A stretch of 64,000 bases of DNA from Anisodus tanguticus (GCA_034509755.1 CM067559.1:17466501-17530500), one strand, 5' to 3'. Shown: positions 10,101 through 21,950, numbered from the stretch's first letter. Numbers and translations are program-made. Notes: a model not told the origin generated them from the sequence alone.

Positions 10101-10761
10101 CCACGTTGTGCATGACATTTAGGCATATTATGGCCCTCAGAGGCATTCTGCACAAACATGATACTTATGCATATTATGGCCCTCACAGGAATTATCTACT
10201 GGTTGGTTGTTTCTTGTCTCATGTTACTTTCATGTCTCTATTATGACGTTCTTCATTCCTGACATACTCGGTACATCAGTCGTACTGACGTCCCTTTTGT
10301 CGGGGGATGCTGTGTTTTATGCCCGTAGGCTCACGTAGGCAAGGCGACGGTCCACATTAATAGGTTGCTGACTCAGCGGATATTGGAGCACTCCCCTTGT
10401 TTTGGAGTGGCGGTCTAATCTCAGTACGGTATTTTTGCATGTACATATAGGTATGGTAGGTCCCTGTCTCGACCCTATGATGTTGTGTACTCTTTAGAGG
10501 CTTGTAGACAGTGTCTTGTGTATAGCAATCAGGTATGGCCTTGTCGGCCTTAATATATATATGCATGGGTTGAGTTCTTCTGTTTGTAAGATTTTACATA
10601 ACTTATTTTCCAGTTTACTATTTTTATATGGTCAGCAAGGTATCTCATGGAGGCCCTCGTGGACCATGAGAAATTACTGTTATATGCTAAATATATGATT
10701 AGTGGTACTTGGCAAGTAAGGTTCGGGTACCCGTCAGGACCCTCCGGTTTGGGTCGTGACA
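8698..10761 (+). repeat. 5' LTR of the Tekay-type element
   Basis: 2064 bp, TGTAAAATCCCGTACTTTC ... GGGTCGTGACA. It matches 15868-17805 and the solo LTR at 41778-43732. It keeps the segment 10140-10290 (tatggccctca repeats and a ctgacatactcggtacat block) that is deleted in the 3' LTR, and carries a large TA/CA microsatellite that the 3' LTR lacks. Confidence 0.92.
9876..10098. repeat. (TA/CA)n microsatellite inside 5' LTR
   Basis: About 220 bp of alternating purine-pyrimidine repeats: atacat/acacatat words, then a pure CA run, then a pure TA run. The matching place in the 3' LTR (about 17160-17205) and in the solo LTR (about 42985-43020) holds only short tatata words, so the expansion happened in this LTR after insertion. 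Long reading frames predicted through it on both strands are artefacts of low complexity. Confidence 0.95.
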
Positions 10762-10765
10762 AACT

Positions 10766-10776
10766 TGGTATCAGAG
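10766..10776 (+). other. Primer-binding site of the Tekay-type element
   Basis: TGGTATCAGAG starts 5 bp after the LTR end and matches the complement of the initiator methionine tRNA 3' end, the usual plant LTR-retrotransposon primer. Confidence 0.85.
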
Positions 10777-10972
10777 TAGGTCTGTCCTAGGGAGTCTATA
10801 AGTCATGTCTAGTAGAGTCTTATTTATGGGTGTGTTGTGCACCACACTTATAAACATGAGGCTACAGGACATTTAGGATGATGGTTACATTCCTTCTTGA
10901 TCTAGAATTGTGCTATAGAACTGAGTTATAAGCATTCCACTCTTAATCCGTCTCGTGTTTATGATTCCAACA

Positions 10973-12290
10973 ATGCCTACAGCAAGGAGTAAGTTCAAGA
11001 GTATGAGGGCGTTGAATACAGCTGCAGGCGAAGGTACTAGCCAAGTGTCACCCGCTAGCGAGGGCCAGAGTGAGACCCACAGTGCGACTCCTTCGTATTA
11101 TTTTCCTAGTCCACCACCTATAGAGAAACGTAGTGGGGTTGTAGTACCTCAGTTCCTCCACTTGATACTCTAGCTAAAGATCTTGATATGCGAAGTGATG
11201 TACAGTTATTGACTCGATTAGTGGCCGCTCAGGCCCAATGTCAAATTCCCAGTCCTTCTGATAGAGCTGCTAGCGCGAGAGCTCAATATTTCATTAACAT
11301 AGACCCTCCAGTATTCACGGGATCAGACCTGAATGTGGACCCGCAGAATTTTCTGGATCAGATACAACGTACCTTGCGGGTAATGGATGCTACCGATACT
11401 GAGTCGGTAAAGTTTGCTTCTTATAGACTACGGGATGTCGCAGTGACATGGTATAAGACATGTGAGCATTCTAGGGGACCTCGTGCTCCACCAGCCGGAT
11501 GGAGAGAGTTTTCAGAGGCCTTCTTACAACATTTTCTGCTGGTCGAACTCCGATGAGCCAAGCAGGATAGATTTCTACGTCTTGAGCAGGGCAATATGAG
11601 TATTCGAGAATATATCTTGCAGTTTAATTCATTGTCCAGATATGCTCCTACGCTTATAGCTAAGATGAGTGACCGAGTACATAGGTTTGTTACTGGCTTG
11701 GGGCCGCACTTGGTCAATTAGTGTACTACGACTTCTCTGAATTCGAATATGGATATTGCTCGCATTCAAGCTTATGCACAGAATCTGGAGGATCGTAAAA
11801 GACAATATTGGGTAGATCGAGAACATGATAGGGGCCAGCATAAGAGGGCTCGATCCGTAAGTGACATAGGAGAGTTCAGAGGTGGGCCTAGGCCACATAT
11901 TTATAGGTGCCCATCCTACCCGACAGCTAGTGCACCATTACCGTTTTTGAGGTCGAGTATTGATCGGCTTTTTCAATCGAGACCAGGTAAGAGTTCACGA
12001 GCATCAGGGTCTTATTATAGAAGGGATTCTCTTCAGATGAGGCCGTCGTTGGCTCGATGCGAGTAGTGTGGTAAGGCCCATTCGGGGTCATGCCAACAAG
12101 GATCAGATATGTGTTATTCTTGTGGTTATCCCAGTCATTTTATTCGAGAGTGTCCGATGGAAGGCAAAGGTGTTAGGGCCAAGCTGGCCAGATCTGCGCA
12201 GCTTCATCATCTTCAGGACGCCCGTCAGGGCAAGGTCATCAGACGTTAGCCGGTCGAGGCAGAGGTAGGGGTGGAGCAACTAGCTTCGGT
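10973..12290 (+). pseudogene. gag of the Tekay-type element (broken)
   Basis: Capsid and nucleocapsid polyprotein. A likely start is the ATG at 10973 (MPTARSKF). The capsid part has PPVFTGSDLNVDPQNFLDQI (about 11305-11365) and VTWYKTCEHSRGP..WREFSEAFL, the retrotransposon gag pattern. A CCHC zinc knuckle CYSCGYPSHFIREC lies at 12112-12153. The start is frameshifted before 11188, and stops sit at about 11554, 11718 and 12064 in the otherwise open frame. Neighbours are the PBS and the protease region. No working Gag can be made. Confidence 0.85.
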
Positions 12291-12314
12291 GGTGACTAAA
12301 ACCACATTTACACA

Positions 12315-12545
12315 TTGACGGGTCGACAAGATCAGGAGTCCTCACCTGATGTTATTACAGGTATATTATCAGTCTTTTCACATAATGTATATGCGTTATT
12401 AGATCTAGGTTCTAATATATCATATGTCACCTCTTTCTTTGCCTGTAAATATGGTATGGAGCCTGAGTTGATAAGAGATCCACTTATGGTATCTACACCA
12501 GTTGATGAGTCGGTACTTTCTAGACGGGTTTATCAGAATTTGTAG
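12315..12545 (+). pseudogene. Aspartic protease segment of the Tekay-type element
   Basis: Retroviral-type aspartic protease that would process the polyprotein. The catalytic motif is seen as LLDLGSNISYV with the aspartate codon at 12402-12404; the family usually has D-[ST]-G, so DLGS has lost the second position. Upstream is the typical DVITGILSVFSHNVYA strand. The segment ends at a stop at 12543-12545 and a shifted frame follows before RT. Confidence 0.8.
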
Positions 12546-12753
12546 TATTAGTTTGTAGCCATCAGACCTTAGCAGATCTGATAGAATTAAAAATGGTTGA
12601 TTTTGATGTTATATGGGCATGGATTGGCTGGCATTGTGATATGCTAATGTTGATTGACGAACAAAAATTGTTAGAATTCAGTTTTCAGGCGAGCCAGTCC
12701 TTGAATGGAAGGGTAATACTGCGACGCCAAAAGGTAGGTTTATTTCATACCTT

Positions 12754-14200
12754 ATGGCAAGGATAATGATCTCCAAATATTGTATATACCATCTTGTTCG
12801 GGCTAGAGATGTCGATGCCGAACCACCTACTTCTCAATCAATTCCGGTGGTTAATGAGTTTCTTGATGTATTTCCAGACGAACTTCCTGGCCTTCCTCCC
12901 GAAAGGGAGATTGAGTTCGGTATAGACATGTTGCCAGACACTCAACCGATATCTATTCCTCCTTATAGAATGGCTCCACCTGAATTGAAAGAATTAAAGG
13001 ATCAATTAAATACCTGCTTGTGAAAGGCTTTATTAGGCCCAACATATCTCCTTGGGGTGAGCCGGTATTGTTTGTACTAAAGAAATATGGCTCGTTATGG
13101 ATGTGTATTAACTATCGGAAGCTGAACAAAGTCATTATCAAGAACAAGTACCCCCTCCCCAGAATTGATGATTTGTTTGATCAGTTACAAGGTGCAAAAT
13201 ATTTCTAAAATATGGGCACTTCGAGTTCTTAGTGATGTCATTCAGGCTCACAAATGCGCCGACAACATTTATGGATCTAATGAATAACGTATTTTGCCCG
13301 TTTCTGGATGTATTTGTGATAGTATTTATAGATGGTATTCTGGTTTACTCTCACTCGGAGATGGAGCGTGTGGATCATTTGGGGGTAGTACTACAGACGC
13401 TCTGGGATCATAAGTTGTATGCTAAGCTCTTCAAGTGTGAGTTTTGGCTGAATTCAGTGGTTTTCCTCGGTCATATAGTGTCAGACGAATGTATAAGATT
13501 TGACACTCAGAAGATTGAACTAGTGAAGACTTGGCCGAGGCCCACGACTCCATTAGAGGTTCACAACTTTCTGGGCTTAGCCGGCTATTATAGGAGGTTT
13601 GTAGAAGGGTTTTCTACCATATCAACACCATTAACAAAGTTGACACAAAATGCAATAAGATTCCATTGGTCAGACGCATGTAAGCAGAGTTTCCAAGAGT
13701 TAAAGGACAGACTAACATTGGCACCAGTCCTTACTCTCCCAGAGGATCTAGAAGGCTATGTGGTGTATTGTGATTCCTCGGGAGCAGGTTTAGGATGCGT
13801 GCTAATGCAACATGGTAAAGTGATTGCCTATGCTTCAAAGAAATTGAGGAAACATGAGAAAAACTATATGACGCATGATTTGGAGTTGGCTGCGGTAGTC
13901 TATGCACTAAAACTTTGGTGTCATTACTTGTATGTTGTTCATGTAGACATTTTCACAGATCATAAAAGTTTACAATACATATTTAAACAGAAAGAGTTGA
14001 ACTTGAGACAAAGGAGGTGGCTTGAATTATTAAAGGATTATGATGTGGATATCTTATACCATTCCGGTAAAGCTAATGTTGTAGCAGACGCGCTCAGTCG
14101 TAAGTCGATGGCCAACTCGATGCCGGTGCAGGTCGAGAGGAAGGAGTTAGTAAGAGAGCTCCATCAGTTAGCTAGTTTGGGAGTCCGACTAATGGATTAG
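12754..14200 (+). pseudogene. RT and RNase H of the Tekay-type element
   Basis: RT starts with PVVNEFLDVFPDELPGLPP (about 12850), followed by PPYRMAPPELKELKDQL, GFIRPNISPWGEPVLFV, MCINYRKLNKV and KNKYPLPRIDDLFDQLQGA. Then about 25 residues, normally DLRSGYHQ and its surroundings, are missing at 13208-13225. The active site reads FIDGILVYS instead of FIDDILVYS: the second catalytic aspartate codon is GGT at 13334-13336. The rest of RT (GHIVSDECIRFD, WPRPTTPLEVHNFLGLAGYY) and RNase H (VVYCDSSGAGLGCVLMQ, LELAAVVYALK, FTDHKSLQYIF, VADALSRK) is open to 14200. Inactive by at least the deletion and the lost aspartate. Confidence 0.92.
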
Positions 14201-14268
14201 AAGGATGGTTGTTTTGTGATTTAGAATACATTAGAGTCGTCCCTCATATCGGAAGTTAAGGAACGTTA

Positions 14269-15356
14269 GTGGGAAACCTCATTTTGGGAAGAATCAGAGA
14301 GGGCATTCAACAAAAGAAGACCGCAACTTTTGAGATTGACAAACATGGGGTTATTAAGCACCAGGGCCGGTTGTGTGTTCCAACTATAGCGAGATTACTA
14401 GACAAAATTATGATAGAGGCCCATTGCTCACGATATTCCATTCACCCTGGATCTACTAATATGATCACGATCTCAAGGGTATTTATTAGTGGAACGACAT
14501 GAAGAGAAGTGTTACAGAGTTTGTAGCTCAGTGTCCTAATTGTCAGCAAGTAAAAATAGAGCACCAAAAGCCCGGTGGATTGACTCAGAACATTGAGATT
14601 CCGATGTGGAAATGGAAAATGATTAATATGGATTTTGTTATGGGTTTACCTCGCTCTTATCATAAGTTTGATTCTATTTGCGTAATTGTTGATAGACTGA
14701 CCAAATCAGCTCATTTCCTGGCGGTCAAAACTACCTACACAGTCGAGGACTACGCGAAGTTGTACGTTAAGGAGATTGTTCGCCTTCATGGTGTGCCTAT
14801 TTCTATTATATCTGACCGAGGTGTGTTCACAGCTAACTTCTGGAAATCATTTCAAAAAGGTTTGGGCACCCAAGTTAATCGTAGCACAACTTTCCACCCT
14901 CAGACAGACGGGAAGGCCGAGCGTACAATTCAGACGCTCGAGGACATGCTACGAGCTTATGTATTGGAATTTAAGGGATGTTAGGATGGTCATTTACCTC
15001 TTATTGAATTTACGTATAATAACAATTATCATGCTAGCATTAAAATGGATCCATACGAGGCTTTGTATGGACGGAAATGTAGATCTCCTATCAGATGGTT
15101 CGAAGTAGGCGAATCAGAATTATTTAGTCATGACCTAGTGCACCAAGACATAGAGAAGGTGAAGGTTATCCAAGAGCGGCTGTTAACCACTCAGAGTCGC
15201 CAGAAGTCGTATTCAGATGTGCGACGACGGGACTTAGAGTTTCAGGTAGATGATTGGGTGTTTTTAAAGATTTCACCTATGAATGGTGTAATGAGGTTTG
15301 GGAAAAAGGGAAAGCTTAGCCCAAGGTATATTAGGGCATATCGCATAATTCAATGA
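14269..15356 (+). pseudogene. Integrase of the Tekay-type element
   Basis: The zinc-binding N-terminus shows HCSRYSIHPG and CPNCQQVK (HHCC). The catalytic core shows MDFVMGLP, a SDRG.FTANFW motif and GKAERTIQTLEDMLRAY, that is the D, D and E positions. After a stop at 14982 the frame shifts to YNNNYHASIKMDPYEALYGRKCRSP (about 15015-15090), the GPY/F-like linker and KGKLSPRYI. Stops at 14500 and 14982 and at 15354 break it. It would have carried out insertion of the cDNA. Confidence 0.88.
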
Positions 15357-15377
15357 ATCGGCCAAGTAGCTTACGAA

Positions 15378-15640
15378 TTGGATTTGCCTTCGGAGTTAGA
15401 GTTTGTTCATTCGGGTTTCCATGTTTCTATGATAAGAGAGTGTGTTGGGGATCCTTCCCGAATTGTACCAATCGACGATGTGAATGTTACAGAGGATCTA
15501 TCATATGAACATGTTCCTATTACTATCTTAGATCGACAAGTTCGCAAGTTGAGGACTAAAGAAGTAGGCTCCGTGAAAGTTTTATGGCGGAATAAGAATG
15601 TAGAAGAAGTGACATGGGGAAGATGAGATGAAACACAAAT
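15378..15640 (+). pseudogene. Chromodomain-like C-terminus of integrase
   Basis: FHVSMIRECVGDPSRIVP is followed by ILDRQVRKLRTKEVGSVKVLW and EEVTWGR, the divergent chromodomain pattern of plant chromoviruses such as Tekay. In this group the domain is thought to steer insertion to particular chromatin. The final DMR..YP.LF part is present after a stop at 15624. Confidence 0.65.
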
Positions 15641-15852
15641 ATCCATACCTATTTCAGACCAACGCCGAGGTTCCGAGAGAAGCATAAGGTGAGTTCTATT
15701 TCATAATATTATAATTAATGCTTGCGGACCATGTGAAGTATGATGTAATGATGTATGTTATATTATATGGCCCCGTGAAAAGAGGGGGTTATGTTTTCAG
15801 GCTACGTGACGGGGATTAGATACGTCACCCCAACATTCGTGGATGAATGTTT

Positions 15853-15864
15853 CTAAGGGGGAAA
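15853..15864 (+). other. Polypurine tract before 3' LTR
   Basis: aagggggaaatg lies directly before the TG of the 3' LTR, the position of the plus-strand primer. Confidence 0.7.
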
Positions 15865-15867
15865 TGA

Positions 15868-17564
15868 TGTAACACCCCATACTTTCAGGCGATGGTTTGA
15901 ATAGCTAGATGTATGTAAACAAACCCGAGCCTTGGAGGATTTGTGTCATACTCACGTATGCAAAAAAAGAGTTAGTATATAAAAGGATGCGGTCCCAAAA
16001 TAATTTAAGATTTTAAAAGTGTGACAACGATGACTAGAAAGCATATTTTGTGTATGGAAAAAGAGGCTATGGACTAGTGTTATAGCACATGTCTATGATA
16101 ATGGAGATATAAAGTGTGCTAAAATGATTACCAATTAAGTGAATTAGGATCAAGAATTAATTATGTGTGTAATTGATTAATTATTGAATTTTCAGTGGGA
16201 GACTAATAAACTAATAGGGATTATGGATAAACAACAAATGGGGAACATCATCCCCACGTGACAACAAGAAAGAAAAGTTGAATTTAAGTCTAGACATGAC
16301 TAAGTAATTAAGTAGCAAAGTGGCATGTTAAGAGAACTCTTTGGGAAAAGTAATCTCTATAAAGTGGGACCCACAATCCACTATGGTAAAGAAGTCTCCA
16401 TGCTTTAAATTGAAATATATATGTTAGGCGAAGTACTGGAGAGTGCAGGAACTTAGTTCACTTCTTTTCCTCTTTTCAATAACAACAAAGTGCATAGTTA
16501 TTTGTCCTTAAGTAATTACAACGTAGGTAGCAACATAATTCTTTATATTTTTTATCTTCTCACGTTATAAGTTAAGAATACATACAACTTTCTATCTAAG
16601 ACCCTTCTCATTTTAGATTACCATTTTGCTTCTTAAATGATAGATCAAGTCTACTTTATTAGGAAGTAATGTTATTGGAGGTTCAAAAGAGATCAACCAT
16701 GGTTAAGCAATTACCGAAAGGATTTAATCGAGGTATGTTAAGACAAATCCTTCTTTCTTTTGGCATGTTATAAGTACGAAACGTAAATGTAATACTGTCC
16801 CATAAATGATTCTACTCTTAGTAGTTAAGGAAGTTCATGTTATTCATTCCTATGTTCAAAGCATGTCTAAATATGTTCCTAACTCCTTATTGAGGTATAT
16901 GGAAAATATGTTAGTGTTCATAATGTTAATCGGAGGTGAAGCGGCATTACGTCACTCCGATAAGCTCAGAGTGTCTGAGTATCATTCATGCATTATATTC
17001 ATGTATTACCCTTGACCCATATGTGTTATATACACTACTATATGGTATGCATTATATATATATATGTAGGGGATGGGAATAGGGATACATCGTTATATAC
17101 AAACACCACCTGATCAGCTGGTATATGATGATGATTATGCCCACAGAAGCCGAAATGATATGATGGGATACAATGTTATATACACATATTTATATATATA
17201 TGTATGACCGCATTGGGCATGACATTTAGGCATATTATGGCCCTCAGAGGAATTCTGCACAGACATGATACTTATGCATATTATGGCCCTCAGAGACTGA
17301 TGTCCATTTTGCCGGGGGATGCTGCGTTTCATACCCGCAGGCTCACGCAGACAAGGTGGCAGTCCGCATTAATAGGTTGCTGACTCGGCGAATATTGGAG
17401 CACTTCCCTTGTTTCGGAGTGGAGGTCTAATCTCGGTACGGTATTTTTGCATGTACATATGGTTATGGCGGGGCTCTATCCCGGCCCTATGATGTTACAT
17501 ACTCTTTAGAGTCTTGTAGACAATTTCTTGTGTATAACAGTCAGGTATGGCCTTGTCGGCCTTA

Positions 17565-17609
<45 letters not shown>

Positions 17610-17805
17610 TATGTTGATTTCTTCTGTTTGTAAGATTTTACATAACTTCTTTTCCAGTTTACTATTTCCATATGATCAGCAGGGTATCTCGTGGCGGCCC
17701 TCGTGGACCATGAGAAATTACGGTTATATGCTAAATATATGATTAGTGGTACTCGGCAAGTAAGGTCCGGGTGCCCGTCATGACCCTTCGGTTTGGGTTG
17801 TGATA
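15868..17805 (+). repeat. 3' LTR of the Tekay-type element
   Basis: 1938 bp. Compared with the 5' LTR it has an extra ~90 bp at 16430-16520, lacks the 10140-10290 segment, and has a pure (TA)n run at 17563-17607. The terminal dinucleotide has changed (GTGATA for GTGACA). Confidence 0.92.
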
Positions 17806-18259
17806 ATACGATATCCTTAAATTATGGAATTAGTTTTCCTATGCTAATTCAGACATGTTGTTCATGATTTTGAATAGATTGAGGCCATCAGAAGTCATTT
17901 GAGCAAATTTGACATTTCAAGAGAGAGCTTACTATTATAAGGCAAACGAGACTTTAACTCTTCATTTACTTATTCTTTTAAAAGTGTGCTATATTTGTTT
18001 CTTGTATGCATTTAAAATATCTAAATCACGTGAGTATCCAAACATGATCTAGGTAGGTTAGTTTTGAAGTATCAAGAGTTGACCGTGAGGGTCCTAATTT
18101 TTGTTTTCACATAATTTGATACTTTCTGCAGATTCAGAGATGTGATATGATCTTCGCATAGATATTTAGCATTCTTTATCATTCAGTTAGTTTTTAGAAG
18201 TCATTTATGTAGATTCTTGTGATATCTGTTTAGCTAATCAACATATATTATCATGATGT
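17806..18259. other. Unassigned, probably old LTR sequence
   Basis: AT-rich with no protein motif. Together with 18260-18935 and 24031-24484 it may be one LTR of the gypsy remnant at 24485-27784, split by the copia insertion, but I cannot prove this without a full alignment. Confidence 0.3.
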
Positions 18260-18587
18260 CAGTAGCACACACAATCTAGACATGATAGACTTCTAGTATA
18301 CAATTATACCAAAGTAAGATACATTGTTCATAGAACGCAATAGGTGGATCACCATGTGATTGACGCTCTGAAAGACGGGGTAAGACATAAGGGATTGATT
18401 GACATTCAATGTCTCAATCTAGGCACGATGGTGTCATAAGGCTAGTTAGTAGCCTTCTAGTATACAATTATACTAAGTAAGATACATTGTTCATGGACCG
18501 CAACAGGTGGATAGCTATGTGATTGACGCTCCGAAAGACGGGGCAAGACATAAGGATTGACATTCAATATCCTATGCGAAGTCACCA
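18260..18587. repeat. Tandem duplication, 164 bp unit, two copies
   Basis: The phrase cttctagtatacaattat starts at 18290 and again at 18454. Both copies continue with taagatacattgttcat, caataggtgg/caacaggtgg, atgtgattgacgctc and gacggggtaagaca. The copies differ by about a dozen changes. Confidence 0.85.
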
Positions 18588-18935
18588 ACATTTAGTAGCA
18601 TTATGATTTACTTTTGACAATTTGTATTCATGATCTTATATTCAGTTGTTTTACTTGTATATTATATCTATTCCTGTATTGCTTTTATTGTGTTGGTATG
18701 CTCCACTAGCGATGTTTAAACACTTGCCCAATGGTATACTAGGAGAGCGATTCGATGATCTTGATGGATCTTTTAGACTCACAGTTAATGTGTGTGCACA
18801 GGTTAGTACGAGGGTGATCCAATTTTAGGGTAGTGATTATCTAATTCAAGAAGCAAAAGAACCCACAAGTCAAGAAGAAAGATAGTGTTTAGAAAAAAAT
18901 ATAACATGAGCCTTGTTCTATCAAAATATCAAAAC
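18588..18935. other. Spacer up to the copia insertion
   Basis: AT-rich sequence without coding signal. It ends in aaaac (18931-18935), the left target-site duplication of the copia element. Confidence 0.4.
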
Positions 18936-19253
18936 TGAAAGAAATAATCACTTGATTATTTTCATTAATTGAAAGATATACAATTTACATATTTCCATAA
19001 TAGGATAATCCTATTCCTATTCTATTCCTAAAACCTTATTCTACTTGGATACTAACTATACAATTATGGCAATACATATTATGGTAAGTGTACAATACTA
19101 ATTACACTACAAAACCTTACCTAATCCTTTACTATATACACGGTATTATACAGCCCATTGTGCATGGTATACAACCCACTGTGCACGGTAATATACAACC
19201 CAATATACACAATATACATATGTATATTGTGTGTATATTATGTATATTTAACA
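18936..19253 (-). repeat. 3' LTR of copia element 1
   Basis: 318 bp, tgaaagaaataatc ... tatttaaca on the plus strand. It is 40 bp longer than the 5' LTR because of an extra copy of a tatacagcccactgtgca-like word near 19145-19190 and an enlarged tgtatatt run. Confidence 0.9.
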
Positions 19254-20162
19254 CACACCCGCAGTCATAGCGGGCGGTCTTCGAACGCTGAGACTGTCCC
19301 TAAAATCTTCAAAAAGGACCGAGGGAAGACCCTTTGTAAAGATGTCGGAAATTTGATACCTTGACGAGACATGGCAGACGCGTACCTGACCACGGGCAAC
19401 CTTTTTGGGGACAAAGTGAATGTCCATCTCGATATGCTTAGTGCGCTGGTACTGAACCGGATTACCAGAAAGGTAGATGACATTAATATTATCGCAATAA
19501 ACCAAGGTTTCTTTCTGAATGGGACAATGAAGCTCCAACAACAAATTACGTAACCAATATGATTCGAAGACCACATTAGCTACCCCTCGATATTCGGCCT
19601 CGGCACTGGATCGGGATAATGTTGACTGACGTTTTGCAGACCATGAGACCAGGTTATTACCGATAAACATATAATAGCCAGATGTAGACCATCTGGTGTC
19701 TGGACAGCCACCCCAATCAGCATCCGTATACAAGACAAGTGTGGATGTCGAGGAGGGATATAAATACAAACCAAAGTCCAGCGTACTCTGAATATACCGA
19801 ATGATGCGTTTGAGTGCATTCATGTGCTAAACTCGGGGATCATGCATAAACAAATACACATGCTGGACAACATATGTAATAACTGGCCTCGTGAATGTAA
19901 GATACTGAAGGGCCCCTGCAAGAATGCGATAGCGGGTCGGATCTTCGTATGGTACGCCGGGTGCGGCACTAAGCTTGGGTTTAGTATCAACTGGAGTGGA
20001 AGTGGACTTACAGGATGACATCCCATCCCTCTCAATGATCTCAGATGCATACTTCATTTGACATAAGAACAACCCACCTGCATGACGAGTGACCGCAATC
20101 CCTAAAAAATAGCTCAAGGGCCCCAAGTCTTTCATAGCAAACTCAGAGCTGAGCATTGTCAT
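19248..20162 (-). pseudogene. RT end and RNase H of copia element 1
   Basis: The minus strand shows FAMKDLGPLSYFLGIAVTR (after 20162) and GALQYLTFTRP, then after a frameshift near 19825 ALKRIIRYIQSTLDFGLYL, YTDADWGGCPDTR, SSAEAEYRGVANVV, VYCDNINVIYLSGNPV and QRTKHIEMDIHF. The RNase H acidic residues (DADW, AEAEY, CDN) are present, and the protein ends at 19248 next to the LTR. Only the frame break at 19825 separates it from RT. Confidence 0.9.
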
Positions 20163-20881
20163 GATAGATAGCGTAAGGCATCGGAAGAGGCCGTCAAAAT
20201 AATATCATCCACATATAACAGAATATAGGCCACGGATGAACCACGATGGTAGATGAACAATGAATTAACCGACCTAATATGAGTGAATCCAATAGTCGAA
20301 ACATAGTCTGCAAACCGCGTATACCAGGCCCGTGAAGACTGCTTAAGCCCATATAAGGACTTCTTCAACAAACAAACATGATGAGGATGTTTGGGATCCC
20401 TGAATCCTAACGGCTGATGCATATAGATTGTTTCCTTGAGATCACCATGTAGGAAAGCATTCTTTACATCTAACTGATAAATAGGCCATACTTTCAAAAG
20501 AGCCAAGATAAGCACAGTGCGAATGGTAGCCGACTTGACCACCAGACTAAAAGTCTCACCATAATCTACACTAACCTGTTGAGTCTTACCATCACCCACA
20601 AGCCGCGCCTTGTGTCGGGCAAATAAACCATCTGAATTTTCCTTATGAGCAAATGTCCACATAGACCTAATAATATTAATACCATATGGACGGGGTACCA
20701 ACTCCCACATCTTATTATCAATAAGAGCATTATATTCATTGGTCATAACAATTTTCCAATTCGGGTCATTTAATGCAGACACAAGATTTCGGGGTAAGGG
20801 TGATTTAAGAACATTAGAATGTAAATTAAAATTGTCTTTTTGGTGTAAAAATCCCCCGTTGACTACGGGTGACTGGTCCAT
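20159..20881 (-). pseudogene. RT of copia element 1 (domain open)
   Basis: 240 codons covering NEYNALIDNKMWELVPRP, KARLVGDGKTQQ, YGETFSLVVKSATIRTVL, QLDVKNAFLHGDLKE, LYGLKQSSRAWY and the active site LLYVDDIILTASS with both aspartates. It is the best preserved enzyme domain in the window. A frameshift at about 20160 cuts it from the thumb and RNase H, and another near 20880 cuts it from the linker, so it is not a free-standing gene. Confidence 0.88.
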
Positions 20882-21135
20882 AACTCGGGGCAGAGGAGGG
20901 TGGATTTTGGGAATTTCGGGACTCGTGACGGACTGGCCAGCAGGTAGTGGGCCTGCTGGCCCAAATCGGTAAACTGGAGCAGGAACTAGACCAGTTCCAG
21001 AATTGGGCTGGACTGGCCCAATCGCAGAACTGGTCCAGTGGCTGGACTGGGACCGAAAGTGGGTGACGGACCAGTGGGGCCAGCGGGCAGTGGGCCCGCT
21101 GGAGAAATTTGGGTGCGGGAGACGTTCGAAAAATG

Positions 21136-21950
21136 CTAAATAATATACGGGGATATACTATCATCCAAAAAATTATACGAACTAGGCACGGGAGTATTAA
21201 CTTTAGCAAATGGAATTTGGGATTCATAAAAAATGACATGGCGATTAATGATGATTTTATTAGAGGATAAATCAAAGCATTTGTAGCCACGATGATTTGA
21301 CGGAAAACCAAAAAACACACACGGAGTAGACTGGGCCTGAAGTTTGTTAATTGTGGTGGACGGGAATAACGGATAACACAAACACGCAAAAACTCGAAGA
21401 TGTGAATATGAAGGAATTTTATTATATAAAATTTGAAGGGGGGAAGAATATGTCAAACCTTTGGAAGGAATAATGTTAAGGAGATAGGTAGCAATTTGTA
21501 GAGCATGATGCCAAAAGGACGAGGGTACGGAAGCATGAATTAATAAAGTTCGGACAATGTTATTTATGAAATGAATTTTGCGTTCAGCTTTCCCATTTTG
21601 TGAAGACGTATGAGGACAAGAAAACTGAAAATTGATCCTATTATTAGCACAGAATTCCCGAAATACCCCATTGTCATATTCTTTGCCATTATCACACTGA
21701 ATATTTTTTATTTCTCGGTCGAATTGGGTTCTGATGAATGCTCAAAATTTTAAGAAGACGGAAAAAACTTGAGATTTTTTCGCTATCGGAAACGTTCATA
21801 AAAACTTAGAATAATCATCCAAAAAGAGAACATAATACCAATGACCCACAGAACTAAGAACAAGAGACGTCCATAGGTCGCTATGAATAATATCAAATGG
21901 CATTAAAGTATGAGAATTTGAGTCTTCAAATGGCAACTTAACAATTTTTC
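21136..21950 (-). pseudogene. Integrase of copia element 1
   Basis: The minus strand gives, across frame breaks, IQCDNGKEYDN, FSCPHTSSQNGKAERKI, NIVRTLLIHASVPSSFW, and then the open part YNKIPSYSHLRVFACLCYPLFP and STPCVFFGFPSNHRGYKCFD (21136-21456). Catalytic D (CDNG) and E (NGKAERKI) are readable. Position 20882-21135 is the P/S-rich linker to RT. Confidence 0.85.

Larger units (their letters stand above)
8698..17805 (+). mobile_element. Tekay-type Ty3/gypsy element, complete but dead
   Basis: Full layout LTR-PBS-gag-PR-RT-RH-IN-chromodomain-PPT-LTR over 9.1 kb. LTRs begin TGTAA and end GTGACA/GTGATA; flanks ataca (8693-8697) and atacg (17806-17810) look like a target-site duplication with one change. 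Domain order and the C-terminal chromodomain-like segment place it in the chromovirus group, probably Tekay/Del. Several stops, a frameshifted gag and a lesion in the RT active site make it inactive. A solo LTR of the same family lies at 41778-43732. Confidence 0.92.

Noticed and set aside
9654..10186. Several reading frames of 90-148 codons on both strands, rich in Tyr, Ile, His, Thr, Cys and Val
   Set aside because: They run through a TA/CA microsatellite in an LTR; low-complexity sequence gives open frames by chance.
17563..17607. Possible replication or matrix-attachment signal in the (TA)n run
   Set aside because: Simple TA repeat in an LTR; nothing else supports such a role.
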